This document shows, one piece after another, positions 50,201 through 63,600 of a stretch of 64,000 nucleotides of DNA. Under the pieces are notes generated by a model that was not told the DNA's origin, ran no database searches, and was given only the letters and a program-made list of their open reading frames with translations. The translations under genes and the position numbers were made by a program. The stretch lies in assembly GCA_013399875.1 (NCBI GenBank), contig VXAZ01008245.1, positions 124,280 to 188,279 on the forward strand, given 5' to 3'. How positions within the stretch are numbered: the first letter of the stretch is position 1; every line of letters begins with the position of its first letter. The stretch is from Gymnorhina tibicen (lineage: Eukaryota > Chordata > Aves > Passeriformes > Artamidae).

Positions 50201-51938
50201 GCCAGATTGAATGGAACTTAAAAGAGACACCTTTTATTTTTATGAGATTGTGTGACCAGGTGCTCTCTTTACCTCCCCACTGCCTTCAAACCATTTCACT
50301 GAATGATGCTTCTGGTGAAGCATGGAAATAGGTGTAGTACAGGGAGGCCAGGACATAGAAGGCAGTGATGTGTCCCGGTCCCCTGACCCTCCTCTTCCCT
50401 CTCTGCACACGAGATAAGTTTCAGAAAAGCAGCTGTAGAAAATATTGTCCCCTTTCAAGGCAAAGTGTGTGGCCGAAAGTGTGTCAGGTCTCACAGTAGC
50501 TCTAAGTAGACTTTTCCCTTTGGAAGAGACCCTTGTAGGTGGCTGGGCAGCCCACAGGCACACCTTCCTTCAGCACTTGTGCTCAAAAAATGCTTTTAAA
50601 TTTTTTACATGCTGCCAGGTAACTTTTGTTTCAGCATTAACCTGATTTCCACAGGTTGAGACATTACTGATCAATATAAGGGTATTTGAGAGCCTGACCC
50701 CAGAAGCCTGTGTTGGTGTGATTAAGGGTACAGAAGATATGTTCAGTCCTGCTTGAAGCAGCCTTTCACTGTTTCTTAATTCTCTCCACATCTCAGCTGG
50801 AAATACAACTCCTTTTGCTCCTCTATACTTCTTAATTTCCTTCCTTTGCTGTTATTTAGCTGCTAAGTGCTACATGCTGCAGTAGATAATGGAAGAAGCT
50901 GTTCAGAATGAAATGGCGTGGCATTTTCTGCCCTTCTGTAAACTATATAAAATAAAGATGAACTTTCCTGCCCGTTCCAGCCAAGGCACAGCTTGCTGTG
51001 GGGTGTTGGCTCTTTATTTTCCCTGGATCACAGCTGACTTCAGCCAGCAGTGCATTAGGAGCACTGCTCACAGTCTCTATGTAAAGACCAGTGTCTGTGG
51101 GGCTGCTTGCCTGTGGTCACACTTAGACGTGTCTCTTTGGGGTACATCATCTCCAGAGGAAGGAAAAACAGTGAACTGAATTCCCTTGCTGCACAGAGGT
51201 GACTCTGGGGTGACGTGAGTGCTCAGCACTGCAGTGTCTGTAAAATGTCTGGAAAGACACTGCAGTCTGCAAACGCTTCTCTAGATGGGAGCCCTTAGGA
51301 AAATTATTCCAAAGTACCTTCTAAACCTAATGATCAAATTCTCGGTAGACTTGTTACTTCAGAATTTAAATGACAAAAGTCATAGTAAGTTTTGTTTTCC
51401 CTTGGGAATTAATAAGCCTCACTTGAATCAGGGGCACTTTAATTCTGAGTGAGAGTGTCCATACAAAGACTTAATGCAGTTTAACTGAGCCTTTCAATCT
51501 GTGTTTTTTAGATCCTCTTTGTTTCCTTAACAGTGCACTGGTCTAGGCAAGTCTCTGGTTTTGTGTTCCTCTGCTTCAGAGAGAATTCCTGTTCTGAGGT
51601 ACTGACTTGCTTGGAGGGTGGCAGACAACAGCTGCCAAGCAGAATTTACAGGCAGGTTGTGTGTACCAGTTTTATTGTCTCATTTTGTATATTCGTGTTT
51701 AATGAATCCAGGTGTGATTAATAGTATGGGCATACCCGACTACTAATCTAAAATAAGAAAAACTTACCTGTTGGAGTCTCAAAAGGTTCACACCTCAGCA
51801 CTTTTCTCAGCTCAGCTCTGCTGCCTGGGATGGAGGAGCCACAACCCTGTGGCAGAAGAACACGCTGCCTGCCTCGGTTTCCTGCAGGATTTGCAGCAAA
51901 CAGCATCTTTCTACCACCACCGTGAGATATTTGTGTGG

Positions 51939-51952
51939 CCACCAGACGGCGG
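51939..51952 (+). promoter_or_regulatory. CTCF-like motif in the downstream gene-poor region
   Basis: ccaccagacggcgg matches CCASYAGRKGGCRS at 13 of 14 positions. The neighbouring 100 bp are richer in CpG than the surrounding intergenic DNA. Binding is not shown. Confidence 0.35.
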
Positions 51953-54367
51953 TAACACCTGCACGATGTTTCGCAGCAGCCAGCACCTCAGCCTTTGGTG
52001 ATTTTGTGTCCTCATACGTTTGTTCCTAGGTCTAGTCTTGTAGCGCTGTGAAGATATGAGAGGGCAGAAGCGCCGCAGTCCTCTAATGGTCTAAAATCTA
52101 AAGCAAGGTCAAAACAGAGAATTACAATACATAAATTCATGTGATTTTTCTTGTCTTACTCCTTCTGCTTTCATAATTCTTGTTTTCTAGGCTTTTAGGA
52201 AGCCACAAATGAGTTGGTGGGTTTTTGGTCAGGCTGCTTTAATAACTGTGTGAGTCTGACACAACCTCAGGTTTCCAAGCTCTGGAAATTTAGAATAAAG
52301 AGCCTTGTTGTACATGTCTGAGTCTGGCAATACTGTTTCTTCCCTTCTGGTCCCTCTTATCATGCAGCTTGACAGAAATATTTTGTTTGTTATTTAAAAA
52401 AATGTGTTTGTTAAAAGTTAATATTTTTTTCCTTGTAAAGGCTCATCCATCCTGGTATTACATTAGCAATTCTACTTTGTTCTTCTGTGAAACAAGTTTC
52501 AGTTTACAGGTACATCTGCTTTCCATTCCACAGCTTAAAGAAAGTCGTCAGAAAAATCTTAAAACCTACTTAATGAAGCCTTTTAAATGCTCATCCTGCA
52601 CTTTTGAGTGAAGAGCAATTTATATTTCATAAAAGTAGAAGCTGAGCTGCAAGCTGTAAGTAATTATCATATAATTAAAGGTCTACTATGAAAGAAATGA
52701 AAACTCAGGCTTCTTGGGAGGCTTCCGTGACTGGTTTATGCAATCACAAATTAAATTACATTTCTTTACCTTATGAATGTTCTGGAGGTGCATTAATCTG
52801 GTTTGGAGGTGCACCTTGGAGACTGCTAAGATGTGTTAAAAGGGGAAGGGAGTTTATCAAACCGGTAAATTCCACGGGCCAAGAAGAAGAACGCATAAAT
52901 ATCTGTGATGGGCTCTGCAAATGTGATTGTGCTTTTCTTGTCTGGAAATGTTTGCAGCTAATAATGAAGAAAACCCCCATGTGAGCAGCAGTTTAGGTGA
53001 ACCGCTGTGGTGTTAGATTTCTGGGTTCCAGTGGACATGGTCTTTCTCTGCAGGAGAGAGAAATATTGTCCGTTTGTTGGGAGTGAGGTGGGGGGTGTTG
53101 GATATCAGGAAATTTGGACAGAGGATTAACTCTTGATGTGTTCAGACTTCCTGTATGCTTAGCTAGGAATCCCCTTCCACTACCCAAAGGGCAGTGAATT
53201 TGTGGGTGGCACATCTGCTGGAATGTTGTAGGAAGGAGCCTCAGTTCTGTATGTGAACACTTCCTGTCATTTCACAGAGGACCAACTCTGCTTCTGTCAC
53301 TACTTACTGGAATGATGGCATTCACTGAAGAAAATGTCAGCGTAAGAAAAGTGATGAAGTAGTGGCACATCAACAGATGCACTTTGTTTTCTTGTATGTT
53401 GTTGGCATTTTAGATGGTACATGGTTCACTTTTACCTGAATGTGGGAAAAGCTGAGTTATTTAAAGACAGGAAGCCCTGAGCTGGAGTTGTTCTAATTTA
53501 AGGAGCTGCTGCCATAACAGTCTGTTGTGGCTTTATACAAAGAATGAGTGAAGAATTTTCCTGCACTGATGAAATTAAAGAGCAGTTTCTGTATGACTTA
53601 TCTTAAAGAACAGGAAGAGTGAATGTTGCATCATATTTTTGCAATGTGTTTAGCTTGCATGAAACTCTTTACAACAAGAAGGACTGTTCTAGTCATGGCT
53701 CTCTGAGAAGCTCTGGTACTGTGCTGCTAAAGGGGCTTCACTTAGATCAAGTGTCTCTAGACCACAATAATATAATTTTTATCTCCTCAAATGGACATAA
53801 ATTTCATGGTGCCTTTGCTGCACAGTACAGTGATGGTTAATAATCCCAATTCACAACTGTATGCAGTAGGGTGATGACAATATAATGGTATCTTTTATGG
53901 TGTGTCAAGGGGACATATAATTGGTGTTGGCTTTTCTTTTCCCTCTTTTTTCCTAAGGTTAACTACTTTAACCTTGACTTCAGGCTGTATTTTGTTCTCA
54001 CTGCATTTCTCCATTATACATTATTTGGTTTGGTTACAGTCACTAGACTTTAACTGCTCTGACATATTAATTTTTAAGGGCACAAATGACTTCATTAAAA
54101 TAATGTCCTTCAGATAAGTGCACTTGGCACTGTGATTGGAAGTGGACAAAAGGAAATATGAAGCATCAACTCCTCTACATTAAGAATTTATTATGGGAAC
54201 CAAACCCAGTAGAATATATATTTGAAATGCTTCTTCATTAGCTTTTAGAAGCTCAGTGTGTAGCCTACATCCATGAATCGGTTAGGAGTTTCTTTTCTAA
54301 TATGCTTTTAGTCAAAGATTTGTTTTATGTTTGCAGTCTCAATTATATGGAACACTGCTTTCTTAAT

Positions 54368-54615
54368 ATCACAGAATCATAGAATGGTTTGGGTTGGAAG
54401 GGACCTTCAAGATCACCCAGTCCCACCCCCTGCCACGGGCAGGGACACCTTCCACCAGACCAGGCTGCTGCAAGCCCCATCCAGCCTGGCCTTGGACACT
54501 TCCAGGGATCCAGGGGCAGCCACAGCTTCTCTGGGCACCCTGTGCCAGGGCCTCACCTCCCCCACAGTCCAGAATGTCTTCCTGGTTTCTACTTTAAATC
54601 CACTCTCTTTCTGGT
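54368..54615 (-). mobile_element. CR1 LINE 3' end, antisense
   Basis: Begins with atcacagaatcatagaatgg and continues as tttgggttggaagggacctt, ccagcctggccttggacact, the reverse complement of a CR1 3' end. It looks younger than the other two copies because the tail motif is intact. The boundary at the high-coordinate side is approximate. The long open frame across it is incidental. Confidence 0.92.
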
Positions 54616-57600
54616 TTCCCTTCCACCAGACCCTTCTTTCTGTGCTATCTGTGAGTGCTCCCAGAGCCCTGGTGCCACCTCGCCTGTGGCTTGAGGGGGA
54701 TCGTGCAGAGCTGCCTCAGGGACTGCAGGCTCACCCGGGGCTCCCACGGCATCCTGTCAGCTTGGTTTGAGGTGACCTGAACTGAACAAGTTATTCCAGA
54801 TGTGTACTAATGCAACTGAAAGCTTTGAGCTGAGTGGTGATTTCTGCTTACCCTTCTCCAGGGCTGTCCTTAGCCCTTGGAAGGGCTTTTAGCTTCATTA
54901 ATCAGCCAGTCTGTAGAAGTGAAATGCTGGGAGGTGGTAAAGGTCCGATGGGCCCATGGGCCCGTGCGTGCCACAAAGCACGTCCTGACCTCCAGCATCA
55001 CCCAGCCGTGATTTTACCTCGTGCCGGAGGCTGGGGAGGGCCTGAGCCACAATTACAGCCTATTTTTCCTGTCTCCCCCACAGCCTCCCAGCACATTTGA
55101 TGAACATAGTGCACTGCTTTGGGGTGATGAGGCCTCGGCCACTTGCTTCATTTCTTCCAGAGCAGCACTGTAAAATGAGGTATATAAATGCTGAGCTGCT
55201 GCAGATTAAAAAACATTTCCTAAAAAATAAAGTTAAAATTGAGGCTGACCCAAGTTAAAAAGCAATTTTCTGAGAATGCAAAGGCATAAAGGAAAGTGCC
55301 TTAGCATGATTTTAAGTGGGCTTCTGAATGTGGAAGATAGACAGCAGGAATAAAAGGATGCACGCCTTGGTGGGGTGCTGCAGATGGGAGAGAGCCCTGG
55401 AGTAACATGCTAGGAGCAAATTTCAATTAAATGAGCATACTACTTGTAACTATTAAATTCTGCCTAGATAAATGGATTTTAGAAGAATATATGTATTTTT
55501 TGAAACCATGAAGTCGCTTGATAAGGTAGTAATACATCTGCCAGAATTTCTGCTTTGACCAAAGCTTAGCTGTAATACAGGATTCATTTCAATACCTAAA
55601 GCCATTTTGGGGTGGGAAGAGACTTTCCCAGCTTTGGAATTAGATTTCTCTGCAATGGGTATTATGTTCCTGACCCCATATCATTGCCTTTGAGGAGCAG
55701 CAGTATTTAAATGAGCTGTAATGCAATAAGCTGAGCTCCAGCTCAGCGTGTGCCGCGCTGTTCCAGTGCAGCACCGATGGTGGCCCTCGTTAAGGCACTG
55801 AGCGTGTGCGAGGTAAACACAGGGCTTTCTCCAGGATAATTAATAATTTAATCTCTGTGAAGTAGAGGCTGCTCTTCATTTATCTCAGCTACTCTTTATG
55901 TTTCTCTTCAGCCTATTTTAGCTGGCATTTCTCCCCTCCTCACTCCCACAGGTTGCCTTTTATAATAAGCTCTTTCAGCAAAGACCAGCTTTTATTTCTT
56001 TCAGATTGCAGTAAGCTTTTATTTCTTGTAACAAATAATTGCAACTTACTGTAAAAGACATTCTCTGATTGAATAGACCACCTTTTAAGAAAATGCATGA
56101 TGAAAGGCTGCCTTGTGGCACATGCTTTTCCATAACCATTGTGGCCAGGCCAGGCTCTGGAGTCCTGGACTAACGTGTCAGTCCTGGTCTGAGTGTGCAA
56201 AGCTGCAGGAAATCCTGTGACAGAAATTCAGCATGGACTGGGGAGTCAGAGTAGGGAGATATTTCCCTAGTTTATGTTTATCCTGTAACATGCAAACAAT
56301 TTAACAGTTCTAGCAGGTACTGATTGCAAAGTGACTGATAAATATTTTGAATATATATTTTCAAGGTATTTCCTTTCACAAATTTAAATTGCACTAACAA
56401 TTCTTTTAGCACACCAAACTAAATTGGCTGTGGCACTGTTGGTTGGCTTTAAATATTACCTTTACCACTCCTGGTAGCTGGAACAGTTATGCTTTTGTTT
56501 TACAATTAATATTTCAATGAAAACTTGTAAGGTACTGTAGGCATAAATATTTAATATCTTCCCTCCATGTTTCTTTATTGCTGAGCTTGATGATAAGTTA
56601 GTAATTCAGACTGAAATGCAGATAAAACAGTAATGTGAGCAGTTTAAATCTGCATTTTTCCAAAGCTCCTGTGGTCAAGATGACTGCATTCTAGCAAGAA
56701 TATTGCTATTTAAAATTGTTTACCTCTACACTTCAGCTGAATGCTGCTGTATATGATAAATGAGGTAAATAAAGGTGCCTTTCGGGTCCCAATAACTGCA
56801 CAAGAAACCTAATCATTTTCACTAACATAAAAATAATTTAACAAATTGAACAGTGGCATAGCAGCCTAGAAAGAAATTTCTGAATATGGCACCACATATG
56901 GCCAAGGTCTCTTCAGGCATAATTCAAACTTTTTTTTAACTTCTCTGCTTTTAGTAGGTTTATTTCATATGTAATGCAGAATAAAACTTTGTGTTTCCAG
57001 AGTTTACAGTTGCTTTTCCAGAGTTTACGTAATTTTTGGTCTGGACAAGAAACATTGTGATTTATTTTTCTCCCATGATAACTGGTAACTTCACCTTGTA
57101 GGTAAAAGATGTTGAAATTTGTGGTGGTTTTCCTCAGGAAAAGGCAGACTGTGGACATTAGGTTCAGATTTTCATCTCTCTAGAAACACAACAATGTCAC
57201 TTTTACCAGACAGAACAATGTCTTTAAAGGCAGATGTTAAAGCCTCTGTCCCACTCTCTCTTCCTCCTCCTCCTTTCCTTCCTTCTCTGTCTCCCCCAGA
57301 CAATGGTAATTTCTGACCGGATTGAGATATTACTGTTTAATAAGAGTAATCTTTGCCAAAACTGATGGGCTTTTTCTAGCCAGGACGGTGTCACTTGGCT
57401 TTGTGTTTTTAACAGCATTACCATTTGAGGAAAAAGAGTTAATCCATTGCTTTGTTAGCATAATCTGGGTTATCTGCTGTGGAAATGTGCTTTGGTCTGA
57501 GAGAATTTGTATGGAATTTAACTACCTTTACTGCTTGCTTAAGCAGGATAAAAATCTTGGGTTTCTGTCTTGAGTACACAGTCAGAGAGCACCAAACAGA

Positions 57601-60600
57601 TTTAATAAAATTTAAAATTCCTCTTCAAAGCACAGTTTAGTTGCAGGTTTTGTATATTTATCTGAAGAGTCAACTTGTGCCCTAATCCTACACTTTGATC
57701 CACTTTGTAAGCCTTTCTGCCTTGTCTTGCAGATGCCAAGGTACCTCCTGTAGCAATGCAAATAAAAATAGAGCTGATGGGAAATGCAATTTTATTAGAG
57801 CCTTGGAGTCCTGAAGACACAGTTATCCCAAAGTCTACTGGCTAAACCACAACACAAGCAAACAAAAGAACCACCTCTAAGAGTGTGTCTCAATTGCAGC
57901 TGTTTGGATCCGACCATTACTTGAAATCTATGGATGCGAAAATCTCCTCGGCCTCATCACGTCTGGATTGTAAAAGAGGCTGGATGTTGCTGGTGGGTTT
58001 TTCACAGACTTCTTCAGACAGCTCCTGGAGCTGTGGGGATGAGCTTTTCCAGGCAGAATGGTGGATGTGCCATTACCACACACTACTTACAGTCACAGCT
58101 GCAGCTTCTGGGTTCAGGTTCCCGCTACCAGTGCGTTTAAAATCACTTCTGTGCCCCAAAAGAACCAAGAGCCAGGTCTCATTAACACATCGTGGTGGAA
58201 GCACAGATGATGCATTTCAAAAACAAACCAGGAAACACTTTAAAATAAATTAGAAGCTGATAATCTCTCCTTTGGTGGCTCTTTTAACTAAATGTTGCTG
58301 GGTTTGGGCGGAGGCTGTGTATGGGCCAGATATTTCTGTCTCTGCTGTGACGGGCACACATGAAGACAAAGTAGGGGTTAATCTAACTATAGCTATCCAT
58401 CCCAAGCAACAATATTCCCATCTTTGCAGAGAAGGACTCTCAGCTTTCCTGATGAGCAGCTCTGCTACGAGGGCAGAGAGAGGCAGCAGCTGAAAATCCT
58501 GATGAAGCGACACCAATGGTCTGACCAGGCTGTGGAAAAAACCTGTCTGGGAGTGCCTGGGTGGTGGGGCACTGAGAGATGTTTTCAGAAGGCCAGGGTA
58601 GGAATACCCTCTCATTAGGGGCCACACAGTTCAGAACGGAGCTGTGGGTATGTTTTATGCTGACATTTTTCTGTCAAAGCCAAGCCTGTTTATGGGAAAA
58701 TGGTTAGTTTTAGTGAATGTCCCATTTTGAAAAGGTTTTTTAAAATTGTATTTTCAGTTCAAAGTGCATTTATAACTTGACATTTAAGTTAAAACACAAA
58801 ACAAACCTCCAGATTTACTGAAAATAATAATGCCAAACCTACTCTTAGGTAGTTTTATAACTACTGAAGCATTTTTTATCAGTAATACCATTTTGTTTTA
58901 ACCTTTGTTGGTTGTTCTGTTTTTTTATAAATTCAGCAATATTTTTTAGGTTTTGGCCTTCTTGTCTAATTGATGTGTATTTATTTTCATTCACTTTTTA
59001 ATTCTCAAAATTTTTTTTAGGATGGCAGAACAGTTTCTTTGAGTGCAGCTGCTCTCAACCTGTCAGGGCCTGAAGAGTGTCATGCCCACCCCGTTGGCAC
59101 TGGGTGGATGAAGGACACTGCTGAATTCTGGACACTGAATTCTGGAGTGGTGACACTGTGCAGGAGGGGGACAGCACTGAAATCTGGCCTGGTCACTCTG
59201 CTCTTAAAATGAGCTTCAGGATAGGCACGCTTCCTCTGCAGGGGGAGCGCACCTAAGCTTTCCTGCACTGAGAAAACCCATCTGCATGTTAAGATCCTGT
59301 CAATACAACCTCACAGGAAACCTGTTGTGGTTTAACTGGGCAGTTCATAGCAAAAATAACAAGTGTGCCTGTGAGAAGTTTTGTGTTTGTATTTTTTTGC
59401 AATTAGCAGATAAAATGCTGCTTGGAAGCAGCATGAGCCTGAGTCTGGCTCTGCGTGCAGATGTAAAGATGTGCTGTCTGTGCGAACACGGAACGAGTGT
59501 GGGTCCAGGAGAGTTTCTGATGGCTCACTTGGCAAATGCATATAGGTGATTGAACATCCAGGATGAACCTGTGCCCTTCAAAGGGCCTGGGGAACAAGTC
59601 TGAGTTCAGGTGTCAGTGGAAAAGAGAAGGTGGGGAGCTTGCTTTGGGTGGTGGTCCACGAGCACTGATTGTGTGGAAACATCCCTTCTCATCACAGTCA
59701 GCGTGTGAGTACCCTATCAGACGTGGCAGCATGCCTGTCAATGAGACATCATTTTCTCATGGCTACTTTTGTTTCTGTACTATTTTTTCTCTCCTTCTAC
59801 ACAGGATCTTGACTTAAAAGTATTTGCTTTACATGTGGATTTCTTGCAGTTCGTCAGTGCATTGGCATCATGCCTTCTGTGTGCTCCTTTCCTCTAGAAG
59901 TCCCATATAACCAGCTCATGTTAAATGGGTGGGATTTCCCCCAGACTGTAAACAGTTCCTTTTGCTCCTATTAGTTTGTTTGGAAAGTTGGAAAGCTGGA
60001 ATAATAATCATTGGTGTCAAACTATTATGAATTATTAAAAGGAGCACAGCAATGGGAGCTACAGATAATTCCTCATTCTGAAAATGAGCACGTCTTATGT
60101 TATTGCTGCAGTAATTACCTAAAAATACTTAATACTTAATTACTTCCAAGGTGTCAATCTTCATAACAGTTTATTAAAAGATTCTAATGGATGTAGCAGC
60201 TGCTTCCACAAGCAAATCTATTTGTGGCTGAACCCGACATTCTGCTCTAAATATTATTCCACCTTGATCAAAACTATTTCTCCACGTGTATCTTGTTACA
60301 GCTGTAACAGATTGGGAAGGGAGGGTTTATCCAGCTGCAGTGGGAATTGCTCTGCTCACTCATGACTTCCAACCCCATACTGCTAGAGCCAGTAGAAATG
60401 TTTGCAACCAATTTATCACAAAAAAGAACTTGGAACGGTTGTTTATGACCCTGGTATTGGCTTATTGCTATTTCAGCTGTACAAATGGCTGGTTGATAAT
60501 TCAAAGGCTCCTCTTTCGGGAATTGCCAGCTGGATGAGAGAGTTGGTGTGAGGGGACAATATTCACCTGTGTGATGCAGAGAGGGAACCTTAGGGAAAGG

Positions 60601-63600
60601 GCTGTGGACAGGGGTCTGGTTGGGGTGCTACTGATGGCAGGGCTGTTCCCTGGGGCTCCTGGGCAGCAGGATGCAAGTTAGAAGCACATAATGTCTATTA
60701 GTTACCAAGGCAGAATTCTTGTTTGTGCATTTTTATTGGTCTTCATTGCCAGAATGCCTACTTGGCATTTTGAACAGACAGCTTTACTCTGGAATTCTGT
60801 GGAAATAGTGAAGTAAGACAGAGCATAGCTCAGAAATCTAAAATCAATTTCTCCCTTTTTTTTCTCTGTACAGAAAATGTGTAAAAATACCCAAATTAAT
60901 AAATACATGAACAGAGGGAACTTGAAGGCAATAGTCTCTAATAACAAGTTCTACCTTAACTTGATTAATATTGAAATCTATTAATCTGTGCCTTCAAACC
61001 CTGTTGTGTTCCTGCATTGCTCTTTTCTTTGTTTTTCTGTCTTTTTGAAAAATTTGCTGCATCAGGTATTACTAAGAACTGCAGGACTGTCCTTCCTCCA
61101 TTTCAGCAGCAGGAGTTTCAGGCCTTTGAAGCACAAGGGTATGAGTTTTATCCTCCTACTTCTGCAATTTCTGTAGAGACCAAGACTGCATTACAATTTA
61201 CTTCTTTAGACCTTGCACTATCCTTAGTGTCACATCAGTGACTGAGACACTTAATGTCCTTTGTTGCCTTCTGAGCTGTCCTTCAAACATCCCTACACCT
61301 TGACCAAGTTAAGATTGGTTCCAGGCTTTGCTGTCTGCTTGGCTTTCTACCACTGACTGAATTTGGGACAGCAACAGTTTTGGCCCAGCCAGAGAGGTCT
61401 GACAGTACAGAACAGAGCAGTAAATTATGAACAGCCTATTGAGAAAGCCTGTTCTTATTTCTGGTAGTTTTCCATTCATTCTCTGAGCAAGTAACAGGTG
61501 TCTTGAGACATAAAGTTTGTATTTTCAAAACATGTATTTTTCATTTTCCACTTCGGATGCTTCTCTGTACAGCCTAACTGAATCTTCAGAGCTGCCACAC
61601 TGCATTATGCATGTGTGGCACTGTAGTTTGCAGATACTAATTTAACCAAGTGTTCTTCTAAAAAATGCACTGCAAATCTCATTATAGGAGGCGCCTGCTA
61701 CGAGCAACACCTGAGTGGTGTCAGCAAACGGAGCTGACTTTGCACAGGTTTTTCTGTGTTAGTTGGCCCTTGTCCTTGCAGGAGGTGACTAACACAGCAC
61801 AGTGGTATCTCGTTGGAGGGGAGCTGAGATTTTGTTAATTATGGGCATGGAGTTCAGACTGGGTCACCTGGGGAGAGAAGCTGATATCAGCGAGTGGTGG
61901 GCAGCAAGCTTTAATTCAGCAGTAGTGGGTGAACTTTAGGAGTTCTGCTGACTTCCATGAGATGAGTTGTATCAGTCATAGGTGTAAATACTCAGGCTAT
62001 GGATAGATGTGTAAGGAAAATAAGAATAGTCATCAACACTGATGTCCATGAAATTGGTAACATAGTGGTGAGCTAAAGTTCTCTTTAGCTATTGACCACA
62101 AAGTTGTTTTGGTTTTTTCTCCCTTGAATGACTTTGGCTGAACTAGGCTGAATTAAAACTGGTGTCAGAATTACATTTTTGACCTTCTCATGGATTTTTC
62201 AGCAGCTCAGATGTTACATAGACTATGTCTGCTCTTCAGAGCAGTCCAAGCAGGAGGAAAAATATCTCACTAGAAAATGCTCCCTCTTAGACTGTAAAAA
62301 TGATTAAAAATGGAGATATGACTTTTAAAATGTGTTCCTGTTCTCAGGGATAAATCTGCTACTGAATTACTTCCTGGCATCCTCATCTGCATGAAAAAGG
62401 TTTGACTTTGGTGGGCCTTTTTTTTAATTTAGGAAATATTAAAATAAGGCAGAAAATGAATTCAAAGTCAAGGAGTAGAAACAGAGAAGCTTACAGCTCA
62501 GTTACAGCTTCCTAAAAGTTAAATAAAGAAAATGTGTTGTGATGGTTCACTGGCTTGTATCTTATCTTGCAAAGGGTAGTATGTTCTGCAGAAGATCCAG
62601 TTTATTCTCTCTGTTACCCTGAATAATGAATATTCTTCAGAAGAGAATGCAAATGTTTTTTCTTATTTCCCGTCTCTAAAATTGGGACAGAGAGTTTGTT
62701 TAAAAGCTAACAAAAAGATTAAAATGGGATGGAAAGCCTGCAATTATCTGTGATAAACAATGCATTATGTTTTGGTTTGTGGGCTGCGAGGCTGTCACAG
62801 AAATGTTCCTCATCTCATGTAATATTTTGTGCTACTGCATTGCTTTTCAATTATACAGCTGAAAAGAAAGTTTCCACTGACAAAAGCAGTGAAAGCACAT
62901 TGCTTTTTGTATTGGTTTTTGGGTTTTTTTCCCTTCATTTATAGGTCTCAAGTGTCTCTTCAAATATAAGTCCAAATGACAGGAGTCCAGGAGTTTGAAA
63001 GTTATTAGAGAGATATGGATATATGCAACTAATGAAATATGCTAGCTTACAATATATCAAGACATGCAGAACATTGAGGAAAACTCAGCGATCTCAATAT
63101 TTAATATAAGCTGGAGTTAAAGTATTTTTTTTTTTTGCAAATGCAGCATATGTTAATCTATTGCTGAGCATTCGTCTAGCAGATTCAATTTCCACTCATA
63201 ATTTTTCATTTATTGGTTTCTCTCTCACATAAACACAGCTGTGTATTCTGATCTATGCTGTTGAGATCTGATGTGGTGCAGTATACGGGGAGCCCAAGTG
63301 ATTTATTGTGGAGAGCTGGGGAGTAGATGGAATGGACTGAGCAACAGTCTTGGAATAAATATTGGTTCTGACTTAAATTCATCTTTGCAGAGTTTTTACA
63401 CCAAACTCTTCACCAGTTGCTCATATTGAACACGGACCAGTAAATAGAGGGGTGGTTAACGGACAGAGGTAAATGGATAGAGGGATGCTTTTGAGCCATG
63501 TTACAGCTCAGGAATAATGAACAGTTTTGCTGTGTTTGGCCCCAAATATTTCCAGTACGCAAATTCATTTGTAGGGTGGCTACATTGCTGAGGATCATAC

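Larger units (their letters stand above)
33700..54367. other. Downstream gene-poor region, proximal part
   Basis: No exon series, RNA gene or CR1 copy recognised over about 20 kb. Short open frames occur at the rate expected by chance; the longest, 165 codons on the minus strand at 47388-47885, resembles nothing I know. It contains two long hairpins (36650-36740, 41217-41265) and AT-rich blocks that look like conserved regulatory DNA (about 40540-40830, 43010-43690, 46660-46800). Confidence 0.6.

Noticed and set aside
54327..54770. 147-codon open frame on the + strand
   Set aside because: It overlaps the antisense CR1 3' end and is GC-biased repeat sequence, not a gene.
57885..58627. Two 120-codon frames on opposite strands, end to end
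   Set aside because: No recognisable domain, no splice signals and no conservation evidence; the length is within chance expectation.
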